From Pseudomonas sp. B21-023 (GTDB lineage Bacteria; Pseudomonadota; Gammaproteobacteria; Pseudomonadales; Pseudomonadaceae), in the NCBI RefSeq assembly GCF_024749165.1, contig NZ_CP087190.1, positions 3,321,501 through 3,385,500 on the forward strand: a DNA stretch of 64,000 bases, given 5' to 3'. Positions within the stretch are counted from its first letter, which is position 1. The number at the start of each line of letters is the position of its first letter. Positions 52,180 through 61,255 of this stretch are shown here, piece after piece. The position numbers were made by a program, and so were the translations under genes. Below the pieces are notes generated by a model. It searched no databases. It was not told the origin of the DNA and saw only the letters and a list, made by a program, of their open reading frames with translations.

Positions 52180-52691
52180 CACCGTCGCCTGCTATCGACC
52201 TCAAGCAACGCCGCGATAATGAACGGCCCCTTCTTCTTCAGATATTCAGCCATACCGCCTGTATTGGTGGCTTCCAGCTCAAGCTTGAGGTCTTGATATC
52301 GCTGCCGAAGGGAGGCGTCGTTCCTGAGCAGATCTCTGAACGTCAGCATCTGGATGACTGATGGGTGACCACACCTGCAAATTTGGATCTTGTGGGTTCG
52401 CACCTCGCCAACATTGCGGCGGTAGAAATGGTGCCCTTGCGACAGGTCACTGCCGCGTACATACCCCAGCGTCAGCAAAACCTGGTCTCGTGCTGCCTCG
52501 TTGCGATGCTCTGAAACCTCGATCAGCACATCGATCTCAGGCTTGGCTGCAAGTTGCGGGACAGCCGTGCTGCCTACATGGTGCATGGCGACAAGCTCAT
52601 CGCCGAATGCCAAGGCGAGCAGCAGTTTGTCCGCTTCGTATTGTTGCGGCCATGCGGGGTCGTAGGTCGTGATCTTGCTGGTCAGCGCCAT
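52179..52691 (-). CDS. GrpB (UPF0157) family nucleotidyltransferase-like protein
   Basis: Protein of 170 aa in the GrpB/CoaE-C domain family, with a nucleotidyltransferase fold. The diagnostic signature is MHHVGSTAVPQLAAKPEIDVLIEV (the GSTAVPGLxAKPxIDI motif) near residue 40. Downstream are FYRRNVGEVRTHKIQICRCG and LTFRDLLRNDASLRQRYQDLK, also conserved. Substrate unknown. AAGGATGG precedes the ATG at 52691; 47 upstream codons were dropped. It stands alone, divergent from the fecI2 operon. Confidence 0.87.
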   Translation of the reverse strand: MALTSKITTYDPAWPQQYEADKLLLALAFGDELVAMHHVGSTAVPQLAAKPEIDVLIEVSEHRNEAARDQVLLTLGYVRGSDLSQGHHFYRRNVGEVRTHKIQICRCGHPSVIQMLTFRDLLRNDASLRQRYQDLKLELEATNTGGMAEYLKKKGPFIIAALLEVDSRRR

Positions 52692-52821
52692 GGGCCATCC
52701 TTGGTTGGTTAAGAACGTTCTGATGCGCCTTTTCGGCAGGCGCCTGCCGCCATCTGATGACCTGCCTTCACGGATAAACCCGCAACCACAGGTATTGCCA
52801 GTCCTCACGCTCACAAACAAT

Positions 52822-52842
52822 AATAAGAGCAATTCCTATTTG
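52822..52842 (+). promoter_or_regulatory. Fur-box-like sequence upstream of fecI2
   Basis: The complement reads CAAATAGGAATTGCTCTTATT, matching the Pseudomonas Fur pattern CAAATGAGAATTATTCTCATT at 16 of 21 positions. It ends 11 nt before the fecI2 ATG and would overlap its promoter or leader. Confidence 0.6.
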
Positions 52843-52853
52843 AGATAGCCCCC

Positions 52854-53369
52854 ATGTCGGCCGACTCGTCTGCTTCTGCCTCCGTCGGCACGCTCTACGT
52901 CGAACACAGCCCTTGGCTGCTTGGCTGGTTGCGCAAGCGTATGGGCAACCACTGCGATGCCGCAGACCTGGTGCAGGATACGTTCCTCAAGGTACTCAAG
53001 GCGCGTACCGCCGATGACATCCGCGCCCCCCGGCACTACCTGTCGAAGGTGGCCAAAGGCTTGATGATCGACCTGTATCGCCGTCGCTCGTTGGAGCAGG
53101 CGTACCTCGAAGCGCTGGCCGCTTTGCCGGAAACCCACGTGCCCAGCTCCGAAGCCCAGGTGATGATGTTCGAAACCCTGGTCGAGCTCGACCGTATGCT
53201 CGCCGGCCTCGGCGCCAAGGTGCGCGAGGTATTCGTGCTGGCGCAATTTGAGGGTCTGCCCTATGCGCAGATCGCCCAGCGCCTGGGCATCTCGTTGCGC
53301 ACGGTGAACAACCACATGGCCAAGGCCATGGAGCATGTCTGCCTGATGCAGTGGGAGCACGACCAGTGA
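52854..53369 (+). CDS. FecI-type ECF sigma factor (system 2)
   Basis: Sigma factor of 171 aa, about the same length as FecI1 and with the same LYVEHSPWLLGWLRKRMGN and CDAADLVQDTFLKVLKAR in region 2; region 4 is LPYAQIAQRLGISLRTVNNHMAKAM. The N terminus is Ser/Ala-rich. It is preceded by a Fur-box-like sequence and overlaps the FecR2 gene as GTGA. It probably drives the receptor gene 1 kb downstream. Confidence 0.93.
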   Translation: MSADSSASASVGTLYVEHSPWLLGWLRKRMGNHCDAADLVQDTFLKVLKARTADDIRAPRHYLSKVAKGLMIDLYRRRSLEQAYLEALAALPETHVPSSEAQVMMFETLVELDRMLAGLGAKVREVFVLAQFEGLPYAQIAQRLGISLRTVNNHMAKAMEHVCLMQWEHDQ

Positions 53370-54319
53370 GCAGCGTGCCAAGCGCGGCCCAGCGCCAGGC
53401 CGTGCGCGAGGCGGCACGCTGGTATGCGCAGTTGTCCACCCAGTCGGCCAGCACAGAGGAGCAGGCTCGCTGGCAGGACTGGTACGACAGCGACCCGCTG
53501 CACCGTGAGGCGTGGCAGAGGATGCTGGCGGTCAGCGACCGCTTTGCCGGCTTGCCTGGGCGTCTTGCCGCTTCGGCCTTGCTCGGCGCAGGGCAGACCC
53601 GCCGCCAGGTGTTGTATGGGCTGGCCGTGCTGGTGGGGGGGGGCGTGCTCGGTGGTGTTGGCTGGCGCAGCGAAACTCGCCAGGCCTGGGCCGCCGACTA
53701 CCGCACGGGTGTCGGTGATCAGCGCACGGTGCAACTGTCCGATGGCAGCCGGATGCTGATGAACACCGACACAGCGGTGGACGTGTTTTTCGATGGCCAG
53801 CAACGGCGTTTGTTGTTGCGGCGCGGCCAGGTGCTGATCACCACTGCACGTGATCCCGCTGCCAGGCCGTTCATGATCGACACCCGCGATGGCCGTGTCC
53901 TCGCCCTGGGTACGCAGTTTCAGGTCAGTGTCGACGACCACCACAGCGAAGTGGCCGTGCTGGAGAAAGCTGTCGAGGTTTCCGTCGACAGGGTTTACGC
54001 AATGCGCCTGGAAGCCGGCCAGCGGGCAGCGTTCAACGCCCAAGGCATTGGCCCGCTGCGCGCCAATGACGCCAGCGTTGCTGCCTGGGCGCAAGGCAGC
54101 GTCGTGGCCATCGACACACCCCTGGCTGAGCTGTTAGCGGATTTGTCGCGCTACCGGCCCGGCTTGTTGAGCTGCGACCCTGGCGTAGCGCGCATGAAGA
54201 TCTCCGGCGCGTTCCCGATCACCGACACCGACCTGGCGCTGACCGCGCTGGAAAGTGCATTCCCGCTCAAGGTGCACCGGCGCACGCGTTACTGGGTGAC
54301 CGTGGTACCAGGCAGCTGA
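53366..54319 (+). CDS. FecR-type sigma regulator (system 2)
   Basis: Protein of 317 aa. N-terminal DUF4880 domain (AVREAARWYAQLSTQSASTEEQARW), a membrane helix near residue 90 (VLYGLAVLVGGGVLGGVGW), and a periplasmic FecR domain with LSDGSRMLMNTDTAVDVFFD, RLLLRRGQVLITTA and LGTQFQVSVDD. The start is GTG at 53366, in a GTGA overlap with FecI2 and preceded by GGGAG; an upstream in-frame GTG lies within fecI2. It transduces the signal from the receptor that follows. Confidence 0.92.
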   Translation: MSSVPSAAQRQAVREAARWYAQLSTQSASTEEQARWQDWYDSDPLHREAWQRMLAVSDRFAGLPGRLAASALLGAGQTRRQVLYGLAVLVGGGVLGGVGWRSETRQAWAADYRTGVGDQRTVQLSDGSRMLMNTDTAVDVFFDGQQRRLLLRRGQVLITTARDPAARPFMIDTRDGRVLALGTQFQVSVDDHHSEVAVLEKAVEVSVDRVYAMRLEAGQRAAFNAQGIGPLRANDASVAAWAQGSVVAIDTPLAELLADLSRYRPGLLSCDPGVARMKISGAFPITDTDLALTALESAFPLKVHRRTRYWVTVVPGS

Positions 54320-54424
54320 CCGCCGTACGCGGAAGAAAAAAATGTTCGGCACCTTGCACTTTGCTGGCAGCTCGTTCGGCTTTTCCTCCCACAAGTTCAA
54401 TCGAATGTTCCTGGGGAGGGAAAC

Positions 54425-56860
54425 ATGAGCAACACGCGACAGTCGCATCCAGCATTGGCATTGGCGGTACACCTGGCCTTGGGCGCGATGTACATGGCAG
54501 GGGGCAATGCCGTTGCCGCATCGGCGGCCCAGGAGCAAACCCGCAGCTACGATATTGCGCCGGGTTCGCTGACCGAGACCCTGGGTCATTTCGCCAGCGC
54601 TGCCGGGGTTACGCTGTCGTTCGACGGTGCCAGTACCCAGGGCCGCCGCTCCGCTGGGCTCAGGGGCAGCTACAGCGTCGCAGGCGGTTTTGCCGCGCTG
54701 CTTGCCGGTAGCAACCTGCAGGCAGTGCGCCAGGCCAACGGCATCTACTTGCTGGTTGACGGTGGCGAAGGCGCGGTGGTGCTGGGGGCCACCAGCATCA
54801 CCGGGCAGGCATTGGGCAGCACCACCGAAGGCACGGGTTCCTACAGCACCAGCGCCATGCAGAGCGCTACCAAGCTGCCTTTGTCCATACGCGAAACCCC
54901 GCAGTCGGTAACGGTCATCACCCGCCAACGGATGGACGACCAGGCCATGCGCAGCCTCGATGACGTCGTGCAAGCCACCCCCGGCCTGCGGATGTCGGCA
55001 GCGCGCCCAGCCAACAGCGAGTATTTCTCGCGTGGTTTTCCCGTCACCAACCTGATGTTCGACGGCTTGCCGACCACCTACAATGCCGACTGGGTCGCCG
55101 CAGCCGACATGGCCCCGTATGACCGGGTCGAAATCGTACGCGGTGCCACGGGCATGATGCAGGGCGCAGGCAACCCTTCGGCGGCCATCAACATGGTGCG
55201 CAAACGGCCCACCCAGCAATTCCAGGGCAGCATCACCGGCGCCGCCGGTAGCTGGGACAACTACCGCGGCGAGCTGGACCTCAGTGGCCCGCTCAATGAC
55301 AACGCCAGCGTGCGCGGGCGCTTCGTGGGCGCCTACCACGACAAGGACAGCTACCAGGACTACGCCGGTCGCGAGCGTGGCCTGTTTTATGGCATCACCG
55401 AGTTCGACCTGACCGACAGCACCACCCTGACCCTGGGTGCCTCCAACCAGAACGACAATAACAACATCAACTGGGGTGGCCTGCCGGTCAACCGAGATGG
55501 CAGCCACGTCGGTTACTCCCGCTCCACCAACATGGGTTACGACTGGAGCTACCAGGACATCGACAACACCACGGCTTTCGCCGAGCTCGACCACCGCTTC
55601 GACAACGACTGGCGCCTGCACCTGGCCGCTTCCAAGAGCTGGTCCGACTTTGCCATGCAAGGGGCGGTGTTCGAGCGCACCGGCACACCGGCTGCAGAAG
55701 TTTTCCGCCAGCGGGTGTTCAACCAGCGGCGTGACTATGACCAGTCCACCTACGATGTGTACGCCAGTGGCCCGTTCAAGTTGTTCGAGCGCCAGCATGA
55801 ACTGGTGGTCGGTGCCAGCAAGCGTGAAGTCAAGACCAGCGCCCACGGCGGCACCGTGTTTCTGCCGGTCGACGATCTGTTCAGTGTCAACCCAAGTGGT
55901 GTGAGCAAGCCTTCTGTGGCCGACATCTACACCCTCAGCGAGCACGTCGAGCAGGAAGGGGTCTATGCCACCACCCGGATCAACCTGGCCGACCCGCTCA
56001 AGCTGATCGTTGGCGCGCGCCTGGACTGGTATGACAACCAGTCGGTGTACAGCGAGATCAATGACGGCTACTACACCAATGCCGACTACAAAGTGACCCG
56101 CAACGTCACCCGTTACGCCGGCGTGATCTATGACCTCGACGACCATCACTCGGTCTACGCCAGCTACACAGATATCTTCATGCCCCAGTCGGAACTGGCC
56201 CGGGATGCCTCCATCATCCGCCCGATCGAGGGCAAGAACTACGAAATCGGTATCAAGGGTGAGTACTTCGACGGCGCGCTCAATGCCAGCGTGGCCGTCT
56301 TCCAGATCGATCAGGAAAATCGCGCGTCGCAAACGTCCGACCAGGCCGGTTGCATCAACTTCACCTGCTACGAAGCTTCCGGCAAGGTGCGTACCCAGGG
56401 TATCGACCTGGAGTTGATGGGGGCGTTGACTCCGAACTGGCAGGTAGGCGCTGGCTACACCTACTCGCAGACCCGGTACCGCAAGGACCCCGACAAAACC
56501 AAAGAGGGCACCAAGTTCGACACCGACCTGCCCGAGCACCTGTTCAAGCTCAGCACCACCTACACCTTGCCGGGCGAGTTGCACAAATGGCGTGTCGGCG
56601 GCAACGTCTATGCCCAGAGCAGCATCTTCAACAAAGGCTCCAATGCGTTCGGCAATTATCACATCGACCAGGGTGCTTACGCGGTTTACGGGTTGATGGT
56701 GGGCTACAAGGTCAGCGAGAAGCTCGAGACGCGGTTGAACGTGAACAACGTGTTTGACAAGAAGTACTACCAGGGGATCGCCAGCAACAACACCTGGAGC
56801 CCGTACGACGTTTATGGTGATCCGCGTAACTTCACTGTCACTGCCCGGTACAGCTTCTGA
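54425..56860 (+). CDS. TonB-dependent siderophore receptor with signalling domain (system 2)
   Basis: Outer-membrane receptor of 811 aa. Signal peptide about residues 1-32, STN domain (SYDIAPGSLTETLGHFASAAGV) to about residue 110, plug with RETPQSVTVITRQRMDDQ and DRVEIVRGATGMMQGAG, then a barrel ending in the aromatic VTARYSF. A GGGGAGGG ribosome site precedes the ATG. It is closely related to system 1, for example in the GSTTEGTGSYST linker. A CINFTCYEASGKVRTQG segment in an outer loop has two Cys that may pair. It probably depends on FecI2; ligand unknown. Confidence 0.93.
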   Translation: MSNTRQSHPALALAVHLALGAMYMAGGNAVAASAAQEQTRSYDIAPGSLTETLGHFASAAGVTLSFDGASTQGRRSAGLRGSYSVAGGFAALLAGSNLQAVRQANGIYLLVDGGEGAVVLGATSITGQALGSTTEGTGSYSTSAMQSATKLPLSIRETPQSVTVITRQRMDDQAMRSLDDVVQATPGLRMSAARPANSEYFSRGFPVTNLMFDGLPTTYNADWVAAADMAPYDRVEIVRGATGMMQGAGNPSAAINMVRKRPTQQFQGSITGAAGSWDNYRGELDLSGPLNDNASVRGRFVGAYHDKDSYQDYAGRERGLFYGITEFDLTDSTTLTLGASNQNDNNNINWGGLPVNRDGSHVGYSRSTNMGYDWSYQDIDNTTAFAELDHRFDNDWRLHLAASKSWSDFAMQGAVFERTGTPAAEVFRQRVFNQRRDYDQSTYDVYASGPFKLFERQHELVVGASKREVKTSAHGGTVFLPVDDLFSVNPSGVSKPSVADIYTLSEHVEQEGVYATTRINLADPLKLIVGARLDWYDNQSVYSEINDGYYTNADYKVTRNVTRYAGVIYDLDDHHSVYASYTDIFMPQSELARDASIIRPIEGKNYEIGIKGEYFDGALNASVAVFQIDQENRASQTSDQAGCINFTCYEASGKVRTQGIDLELMGALTPNWQVGAGYTYSQTRYRKDPDKTKEGTKFDTDLPEHLFKLSTTYTLPGELHKWRVGGNVYAQSSIFNKGSNAFGNYHIDQGAYAVYGLMVGYKVSEKLETRLNVNNVFDKKYYQGIASNNTWSPYDVYGDPRNFTVTARYSF

Positions 56861-56959
56861 AGTAGACGCGACAATGGATGACCCCGATCAGGCCTCTGAA
56901 CCGACGGTGCAAGCCTTGGGGCAGTGCGGTGTTCGGACGTGTTCGCCGTGAGATTTTCA

Positions 56960-57009
56960 GCGCCTACGAGATCGAGCGCCGCCCGCGCGGCGCTCGATCT
57001 CGTAGGCGC
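56960..57009. repeat. Long perfect palindrome (P. putida-type repeat)
   Basis: GCGCCTACGAGATCGAGCGC is followed by CGCC and then the complement, forming about 50 nt of near-perfect hairpin. It lies in the 354-nt gap between convergent receptor genes, with no gene in the gap. It may be a dispersed repeat or a strong terminator for both transcripts. Confidence 0.7.
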
Positions 57010-57097
57010 AGACGATGTCACGGTGAACGTCCGCAATTGGCCGTGTGCGGCCCTCAGCGAAGGGCTACTACGGGTCGATAGCGGTCATCCAGGATCG

Positions 57098-57123
57098 GCA
57101 GCTATCGACCCAGAGCAGACATT
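57098..57123 (+). repeat. Dispersed intergenic repeat, copy 2
   Basis: GCAGCTATCGACCCAGAGC then AGACATT, nearly the same as the copy at 52154-52179. A reversed partial copy (GGGTCGATAGC) occurs at 57072-57082, so the two form an inverted pair. Confidence 0.4.
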
Positions 57124-57214
57124 GATCCAAGCCTTTGTGTTGTCCACGACCGACATTCGCTCGCGCCATGAGCCCTGTGACAATCACAGCAGGCCCTCGC
57201 GCACTACAGCCAAA

Positions 57215-59638
57215 CTAGAGTTCAGGCGTGTATTTCACACTGAACATGACATTGCGCGGGTCGCCGTAGTAGTTGTTGTAGTCGATGGTGTTGTAGGCCG
57301 GCTGGTAGTACTTCTTGTCCAGCAGGTTGTTGAGGTTCGCCGCCACGGTCACCTCGTCGCTGACCTTGTACGCGACCCGAGCATCCCAGATGGCATAACC
57401 GGGCAGGTCGAAGACGTGGTCGTAGGAGGTAGTGCCGGTGACCGCCGTGGTGCCCAGCCCCACCGAGGCACGGCTCCAGTTACCGGGCAAGGTATAGTCG
57501 GCCCACAGCTTGAACTGATGCTTGGGCGTCCAGGTGCTGTAGACCTTGTCCTTGTAGTTGGCGTCTTCCAGGTAGCGCGTGGTGTTGTAGACGTAGCCGG
57601 CCATCACTTGCAGGCCACTGAGGACCTCACCGCTGACCTGCGCCTCCAGGCCCTGGCTGCGCACCTTGCCTGAGGCCTTCGAGCAGTACCAGCCGTTGCA
57701 GTCCATCGGCCCGCTGCGGTCGAGCACCGCGTGGTGCTCCTGGTCGTAGCGGAACAGCGCGACCGAGGTGTTCAGCGCCCCGTCGAACAACTCGCCCTTG
57801 AGCCCCAGTTCGTAGTTGCTGCCAATGATCGGCTCGACCACCGAACCACTGCTGGTGCGTGCACTCTGCGGCTGGAAGACGTCGGTGTAGCTGGTGTAGA
57901 CCGACCACTGTTTGTTCAGCGCATACACCAGGCCCGCATAGGGCGAAACCTTGCCGTTGCTACTGGTTGTCGACTCGCTGTAGCCGGTGCGGGCGAAGGA
58001 CTGGGAGGCGTAGCTGTAGTCGTACCAGCTGGTGCGGGCACCGACGATCAGCTTCAGCGGCTCGGTCAGGTTGATCGACCAGCGCGAATACAAGCCTTTC
58101 TGGGTGATCTGGTACTCGGTCAACTCGCCACGGCCCCGGCTTGCCAGGCCGTAGATGTCTGGCATCGGGCGGTGATGGTCGACGTTACTGGAGTCTGCGC
58201 CTAATGTGGGAGCCCTGGCCCAGCGGTCGTCGGTATTGATGCGCGAGTAGTTGGCGCCGAGCAGGAAGGTCTGCTCGAAACCGAAACCGGTGAACTGGCC
58301 GTCCAGGTACAGGTCCAGGCCCTTGCTGTGGGTGGTGAAATCGGTGCTCCAGTCGATGTAGGTGTTGCTGGTGGAGCCGTTGGCCGGGAGGGCATCCCAC
58401 AACGCCTGGTAGGTCGCGCCGTTGTGTTCGCTCATGTACACGCCGGCAGCCTTCAGCCGCCAGTCGTCGTTGAGCCGGTAGCTGGCGTCGAGGAACACGC
58501 TGGTCTGATCATTGTTGGCACGGTTCCAGTCCGCGCCGACATAGGTCGAGCGCGACCAGTCGGGGTTGCCGCCGTCGGCATAGCGCGGCAGGCCGAGCAT
58601 GGCCGGGCGGGCGTGGCCCTTCTGGTTGGCAACGCCAAGACCCATCGTGAAGTCCGGGGTGAAGTCATAGTCCACGGCAGCGTAGACGGTCTGGTTCCAG
58701 CCACGCACGTAGTCGATGAACGAGCCGTTGTCGTTCTGGCTGACCACCGTGCGGGCACGCAGGGTGCCCTCGGCATTCAACGGGCCGCCAGCGTCCAGTT
58801 GCAGGCCATAGCGGTCCCAGGAACCGGCCTTGCCGGTCAGGCTGACCACCGCCTTGTCCTGCCCGCGCTTGCGTACCAGGTTCATCGCCCCGCCCGGGCT
58901 GTCACCGCCTTGCAGCAGCGCGGCCGGGCCACGCAGCACTTCGACACGGTCATAGAAGCTCAGGTCTTCGCTGAGGTAGCTGCCTAGCGAGTAGGTATTG
59001 CGCGGGATCGGCACGCCATCGTACTGCAGCGTGTCGATGCTGAAACCGCGCGAATAGATGAACAGCCCCGACCCCGGCGAACGGCTGGCGGTGAGGCCGG
59101 GCGTGCGGTTGACCAGGTCGCTGATGGTCTGGGTGTTCTGGTCGTCCATCTGCTGGCGGGTCATCACCGTGACCGACTGCGGGATGTCCTTGAGGGTCTG
59201 TACGCCCTTGCCCAGGGTGACCGCGCCAGAGGTGTAGGAATGGCTGCCCTCGGTGGTGGTGACCGGCTGGCGGCCGATGACGCTGGACGCGTCCAGTTCC
59301 AGCGCACCGTTGCTGGGTTCGCTGGGCAGCGCGATCAGATACTGGCCATCGGCTGCCTGGGTGAGGCTCAGGTGGCTGCCGGCGAGCAAATGGCGCAGCG
59401 CCTGTTCGACGCTCAGTTGCTGGTGCAATGCCGGCGCTTGTACCGCGTGCGCGGCGTCAGTGTTGAACAGAATGCGGCTACCGGTCTGGCGGGCAAGGGC
59501 GTTGATCGACTGATCCAGCGGTTGGGCCGGCAGGTCGATGCGGTAGTGCGTCTGTTCGGCCTGCACAGGCCCGGCAAGCAGAAATCCGAATGTCGCCAGG
59601 CCCATGGCCTGACGCAGCGGGTGGCTAAAGAGCGTCAT
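57215..59638 (-). CDS. TonB-dependent siderophore receptor with signalling domain (system 3)
   Basis: Outer-membrane receptor of 807 aa. Signal peptide ends at about VQAEQ (residue 26); the STN domain follows (YRIDLPAQPLDQSINALARQTG). The plug has IPQSVTVMTRQQMDDQN and DRVEVLRGPAALLQGGDSPGGAMNLVRK; the barrel ends NVMFSVKYTPEL, so the last residue is Leu and not the usual aromatic of BAM substrates. The ATG at 59638 starts the signal peptide directly with GGGGA upstream; ATG 12 codons earlier is less likely. It is a different subfamily from systems 1 and 2. A hairpin at the FecR3 stop separates it from the regulators. Confidence 0.92.
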   Translation of the reverse strand: MTLFSHPLRQAMGLATFGFLLAGPVQAEQTHYRIDLPAQPLDQSINALARQTGSRILFNTDAAHAVQAPALHQQLSVEQALRHLLAGSHLSLTQAADGQYLIALPSEPSNGALELDASSVIGRQPVTTTEGSHSYTSGAVTLGKGVQTLKDIPQSVTVMTRQQMDDQNTQTISDLVNRTPGLTASRSPGSGLFIYSRGFSIDTLQYDGVPIPRNTYSLGSYLSEDLSFYDRVEVLRGPAALLQGGDSPGGAMNLVRKRGQDKAVVSLTGKAGSWDRYGLQLDAGGPLNAEGTLRARTVVSQNDNGSFIDYVRGWNQTVYAAVDYDFTPDFTMGLGVANQKGHARPAMLGLPRYADGGNPDWSRSTYVGADWNRANNDQTSVFLDASYRLNDDWRLKAAGVYMSEHNGATYQALWDALPANGSTSNTYIDWSTDFTTHSKGLDLYLDGQFTGFGFEQTFLLGANYSRINTDDRWARAPTLGADSSNVDHHRPMPDIYGLASRGRGELTEYQITQKGLYSRWSINLTEPLKLIVGARTSWYDYSYASQSFARTGYSESTTSSNGKVSPYAGLVYALNKQWSVYTSYTDVFQPQSARTSSGSVVEPIIGSNYELGLKGELFDGALNTSVALFRYDQEHHAVLDRSGPMDCNGWYCSKASGKVRSQGLEAQVSGEVLSGLQVMAGYVYNTTRYLEDANYKDKVYSTWTPKHQFKLWADYTLPGNWSRASVGLGTTAVTGTTSYDHVFDLPGYAIWDARVAYKVSDEVTVAANLNNLLDKKYYQPAYNTIDYNNYYGDPRNVMFSVKYTPEL

Positions 59639-59707
59639 GGAATCCCCATCAGAGCAAGTGAGAATGCGTTTCATAGGGATTGGCGTTTGTGCTGACCCGC
59701 ACATTGA

Positions 59708-59738
59708 TGCAGCGCTGAAAAAATTTTTCAGCGCTGCA
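59708..59738 (-). terminator. Perfect hairpin overlapping the fecR3 stop codon
   Basis: TGCAGCGCTGAAAAA and its exact complement meet at a single central base, giving a 15-bp palindrome that contains the fecR3 stop codon. It probably ends or attenuates the fecI3-fecR3 transcript, so the receptor gene needs its own promoter in the remaining gap. Confidence 0.7.
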
Positions 59739-60561
59739 CATCCACCTGCACAGCACCGCTCTTGTCGCGACTGACCGTTACCGGCGCCAGTTGGGGCAGG
59801 CTGTCGAGCAACTGTTCGACATTGCCGGTGGGGAACTCTCCGCTGAGCCGGTGTTGCCTGGCGGTCGCGCCCTGCAGCCGAATCGGCGCGTCACGGTGGC
59901 GGCGCAGTTGCGCCAGGACCGACTCGAGCGGGGTGCCGTCGAAATGGAACAGGTCATGCCGCCAGGCGTCTCGTTCGCCGGGCTTGCTGGCGTGCACCGG
60001 CCCCAGGCGCTGAGGGTTGGCAAGCAGTTGCTGGTTGGCCGTCAGCCGTTGACGCGCCATACCGTTGTCCACTTCCACCTCGCCCTCCAGGACAGCCACC
60101 CGCACGCCGTCCAGGTCGCTGCGTACATCGAACACCGTGCCGATATCGCGCACAGCCACGCCCTGGCTACGCACGATGAAGGGCTTGGCTTGATGAGCCA
60201 CGCTGAACAAGCCTTCACCATCGAGCAGCTCGAACTGCCGACTGCGCAGGCGATATTCGATGCGCAGCACGCTGCCGGCGTCCAGTTCGACCACGCTGCC
60301 ATCATCCAGGTGCAACGTTTCGCGACCGGTGCTGGCCACCTCGACCTGGCGGTAGCCCAGCGCCGGGTCGGCCAGCCAGGCCCAACCGGCCAGGGCCAGC
60401 AGCAGGGCCGTGCCGGCAGCCTTGCGCCGACGATTGGCGTTGCGTGCGCTCTGCGCCTTGGCTTCCTGCAAAAGCGCCTCACGGCTGGGCACCAGCGCAC
60501 GCAAGGATTCAGCGTAAGGCTCGAGGGCATCGCGCGCGCCGGGCGCGCTACGGCGTTGCAT
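59728..60561 (-). CDS. FecR-type sigma regulator (system 3)
   Basis: Protein of 277 aa, shorter than FecR1 and FecR2. The N-terminal part is Ala/Arg-rich and does not show the usual WYxxL DUF4880 pattern clearly; one membrane helix (GTALLLALAGWAWL) lies near residue 55. The periplasmic FecR domain has LHLDDGSVVELDAGSVLRIEY, QFELLDGEGLFSVA and DIGTVFDVRSD; the C-terminal part ends with ATARQHRLSGEFPTGNVEQLLDSL. It is 3 nt after FecI3. The truncated sigma-binding part suggests a different contact mode, or divergence. Confidence 0.88.
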   Translation of the reverse strand: MQRRSAPGARDALEPYAESLRALVPSREALLQEAKAQSARNANRRRKAAGTALLLALAGWAWLADPALGYRQVEVASTGRETLHLDDGSVVELDAGSVLRIEYRLRSRQFELLDGEGLFSVAHQAKPFIVRSQGVAVRDIGTVFDVRSDLDGVRVAVLEGEVEVDNGMARQRLTANQQLLANPQRLGPVHASKPGERDAWRHDLFHFDGTPLESVLAQLRRHRDAPIRLQGATARQHRLSGEFPTGNVEQLLDSLPQLAPVTVSRDKSGAVQVDVQR

Positions 60562-60564
60562 CGA

Positions 60565-61074
60565 TCAGGCCTCCGGCTGCCAGCGTTGTGCGAGGGTGCG
60601 CATGGCCCGCATGAAATGCTGGGCAACCATGTTCACGGAAATCTCCAGCTCCTGCGCGATGTCCTTTTGTGGCATGCCGTGGATACGGTGGAGCAGGAAC
60701 ACCTGGCGCTGGCGCGCCGGCAATGCGTCGATCACCGCCAGCAAGGCACGCAGGCGCTGTTCGAATTCGAGCGCCATCGCACCATCCAGCTGGTCGCAGT
60801 GCTGCTCGACCACGGCGATCTGGCTCTGCGCGTACAGCGTGCGGGTGCTTTCCGAACGGCGCCGGTCGATTGCGCGGTTGAGCGTGGCACGCCGCAAAAA
60901 GGCCATGGGCACGCTGATGGCGTTGAGCGGCGGCTTTTCCAGGATCTGTACGCAGACATCATGGACCACGTCGCGGGCAAAATGCTGGTTGGAAAAACGT
61001 CGGCGAATGTGCTCGACCAAATCGTCGTAGTGCAAGGCCAGGGCTCGCAGGAGATCGTTGTCGGTCGACGCCAT
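60565..61074 (-). CDS. FecI-type ECF sigma factor (system 3)
   Basis: Sigma factor of 169 aa. Region 2 is YDDLVEHIRRRFSNQHFARDVVHDVCVQILEK; region 4 is MPQKDIAQELEISVNMVAQHFMRAMRTLAQRW. This is a different FecI branch from systems 1 and 2 (Cys in VHDVCVQ, no WL-x2-WL). The ATG at 61074 is weak in ribosome site; a TTG four codons before is the alternative. A good Fur-box-like sequence lies 15-33 nt upstream. Confidence 0.9.
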   Translation of the reverse strand: MASTDNDLLRALALHYDDLVEHIRRRFSNQHFARDVVHDVCVQILEKPPLNAISVPMAFLRRATLNRAIDRRRSESTRTLYAQSQIAVVEQHCDQLDGAMALEFEQRLRALLAVIDALPARQRQVFLLHRIHGMPQKDIAQELEISVNMVAQHFMRAMRTLAQRWQPEA

Positions 61075-61088
61075 GATGGCAACCAATT

Positions 61089-61107
61089 GATAGTGAATCT
61101 CATTTAT
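61089..61107 (-). promoter_or_regulatory. Fur-box-like sequence upstream of fecI3
   Basis: GATAGTGAATCTCATTTAT matches the 19-bp Fur consensus GATAATGATAATCATTATC at 12 positions. It begins 15 nt before the fecI3 ATG. Confidence 0.62.
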
Positions 61108-61255
61108 ATCATGCGCTTTTCAGGTCGGGCAACTGGACCTGCCATGGCAGGCACGTCAGCTGTGTTCGGCGCCCAGCGCTTCGACTCCCCCGATACTCAA
61201 GAGAAAAGCCCGAGAGTGCGTCCAGCCATGCATCTGCAAGTTAGTGACAGGCCTG

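Noticed and set aside
54134..56662. 842-aa minus-strand ORF over receptor 2
   Set aside because: Receptor 2 has signal, STN, plug and barrel end; the antisense frame is a GC artefact.
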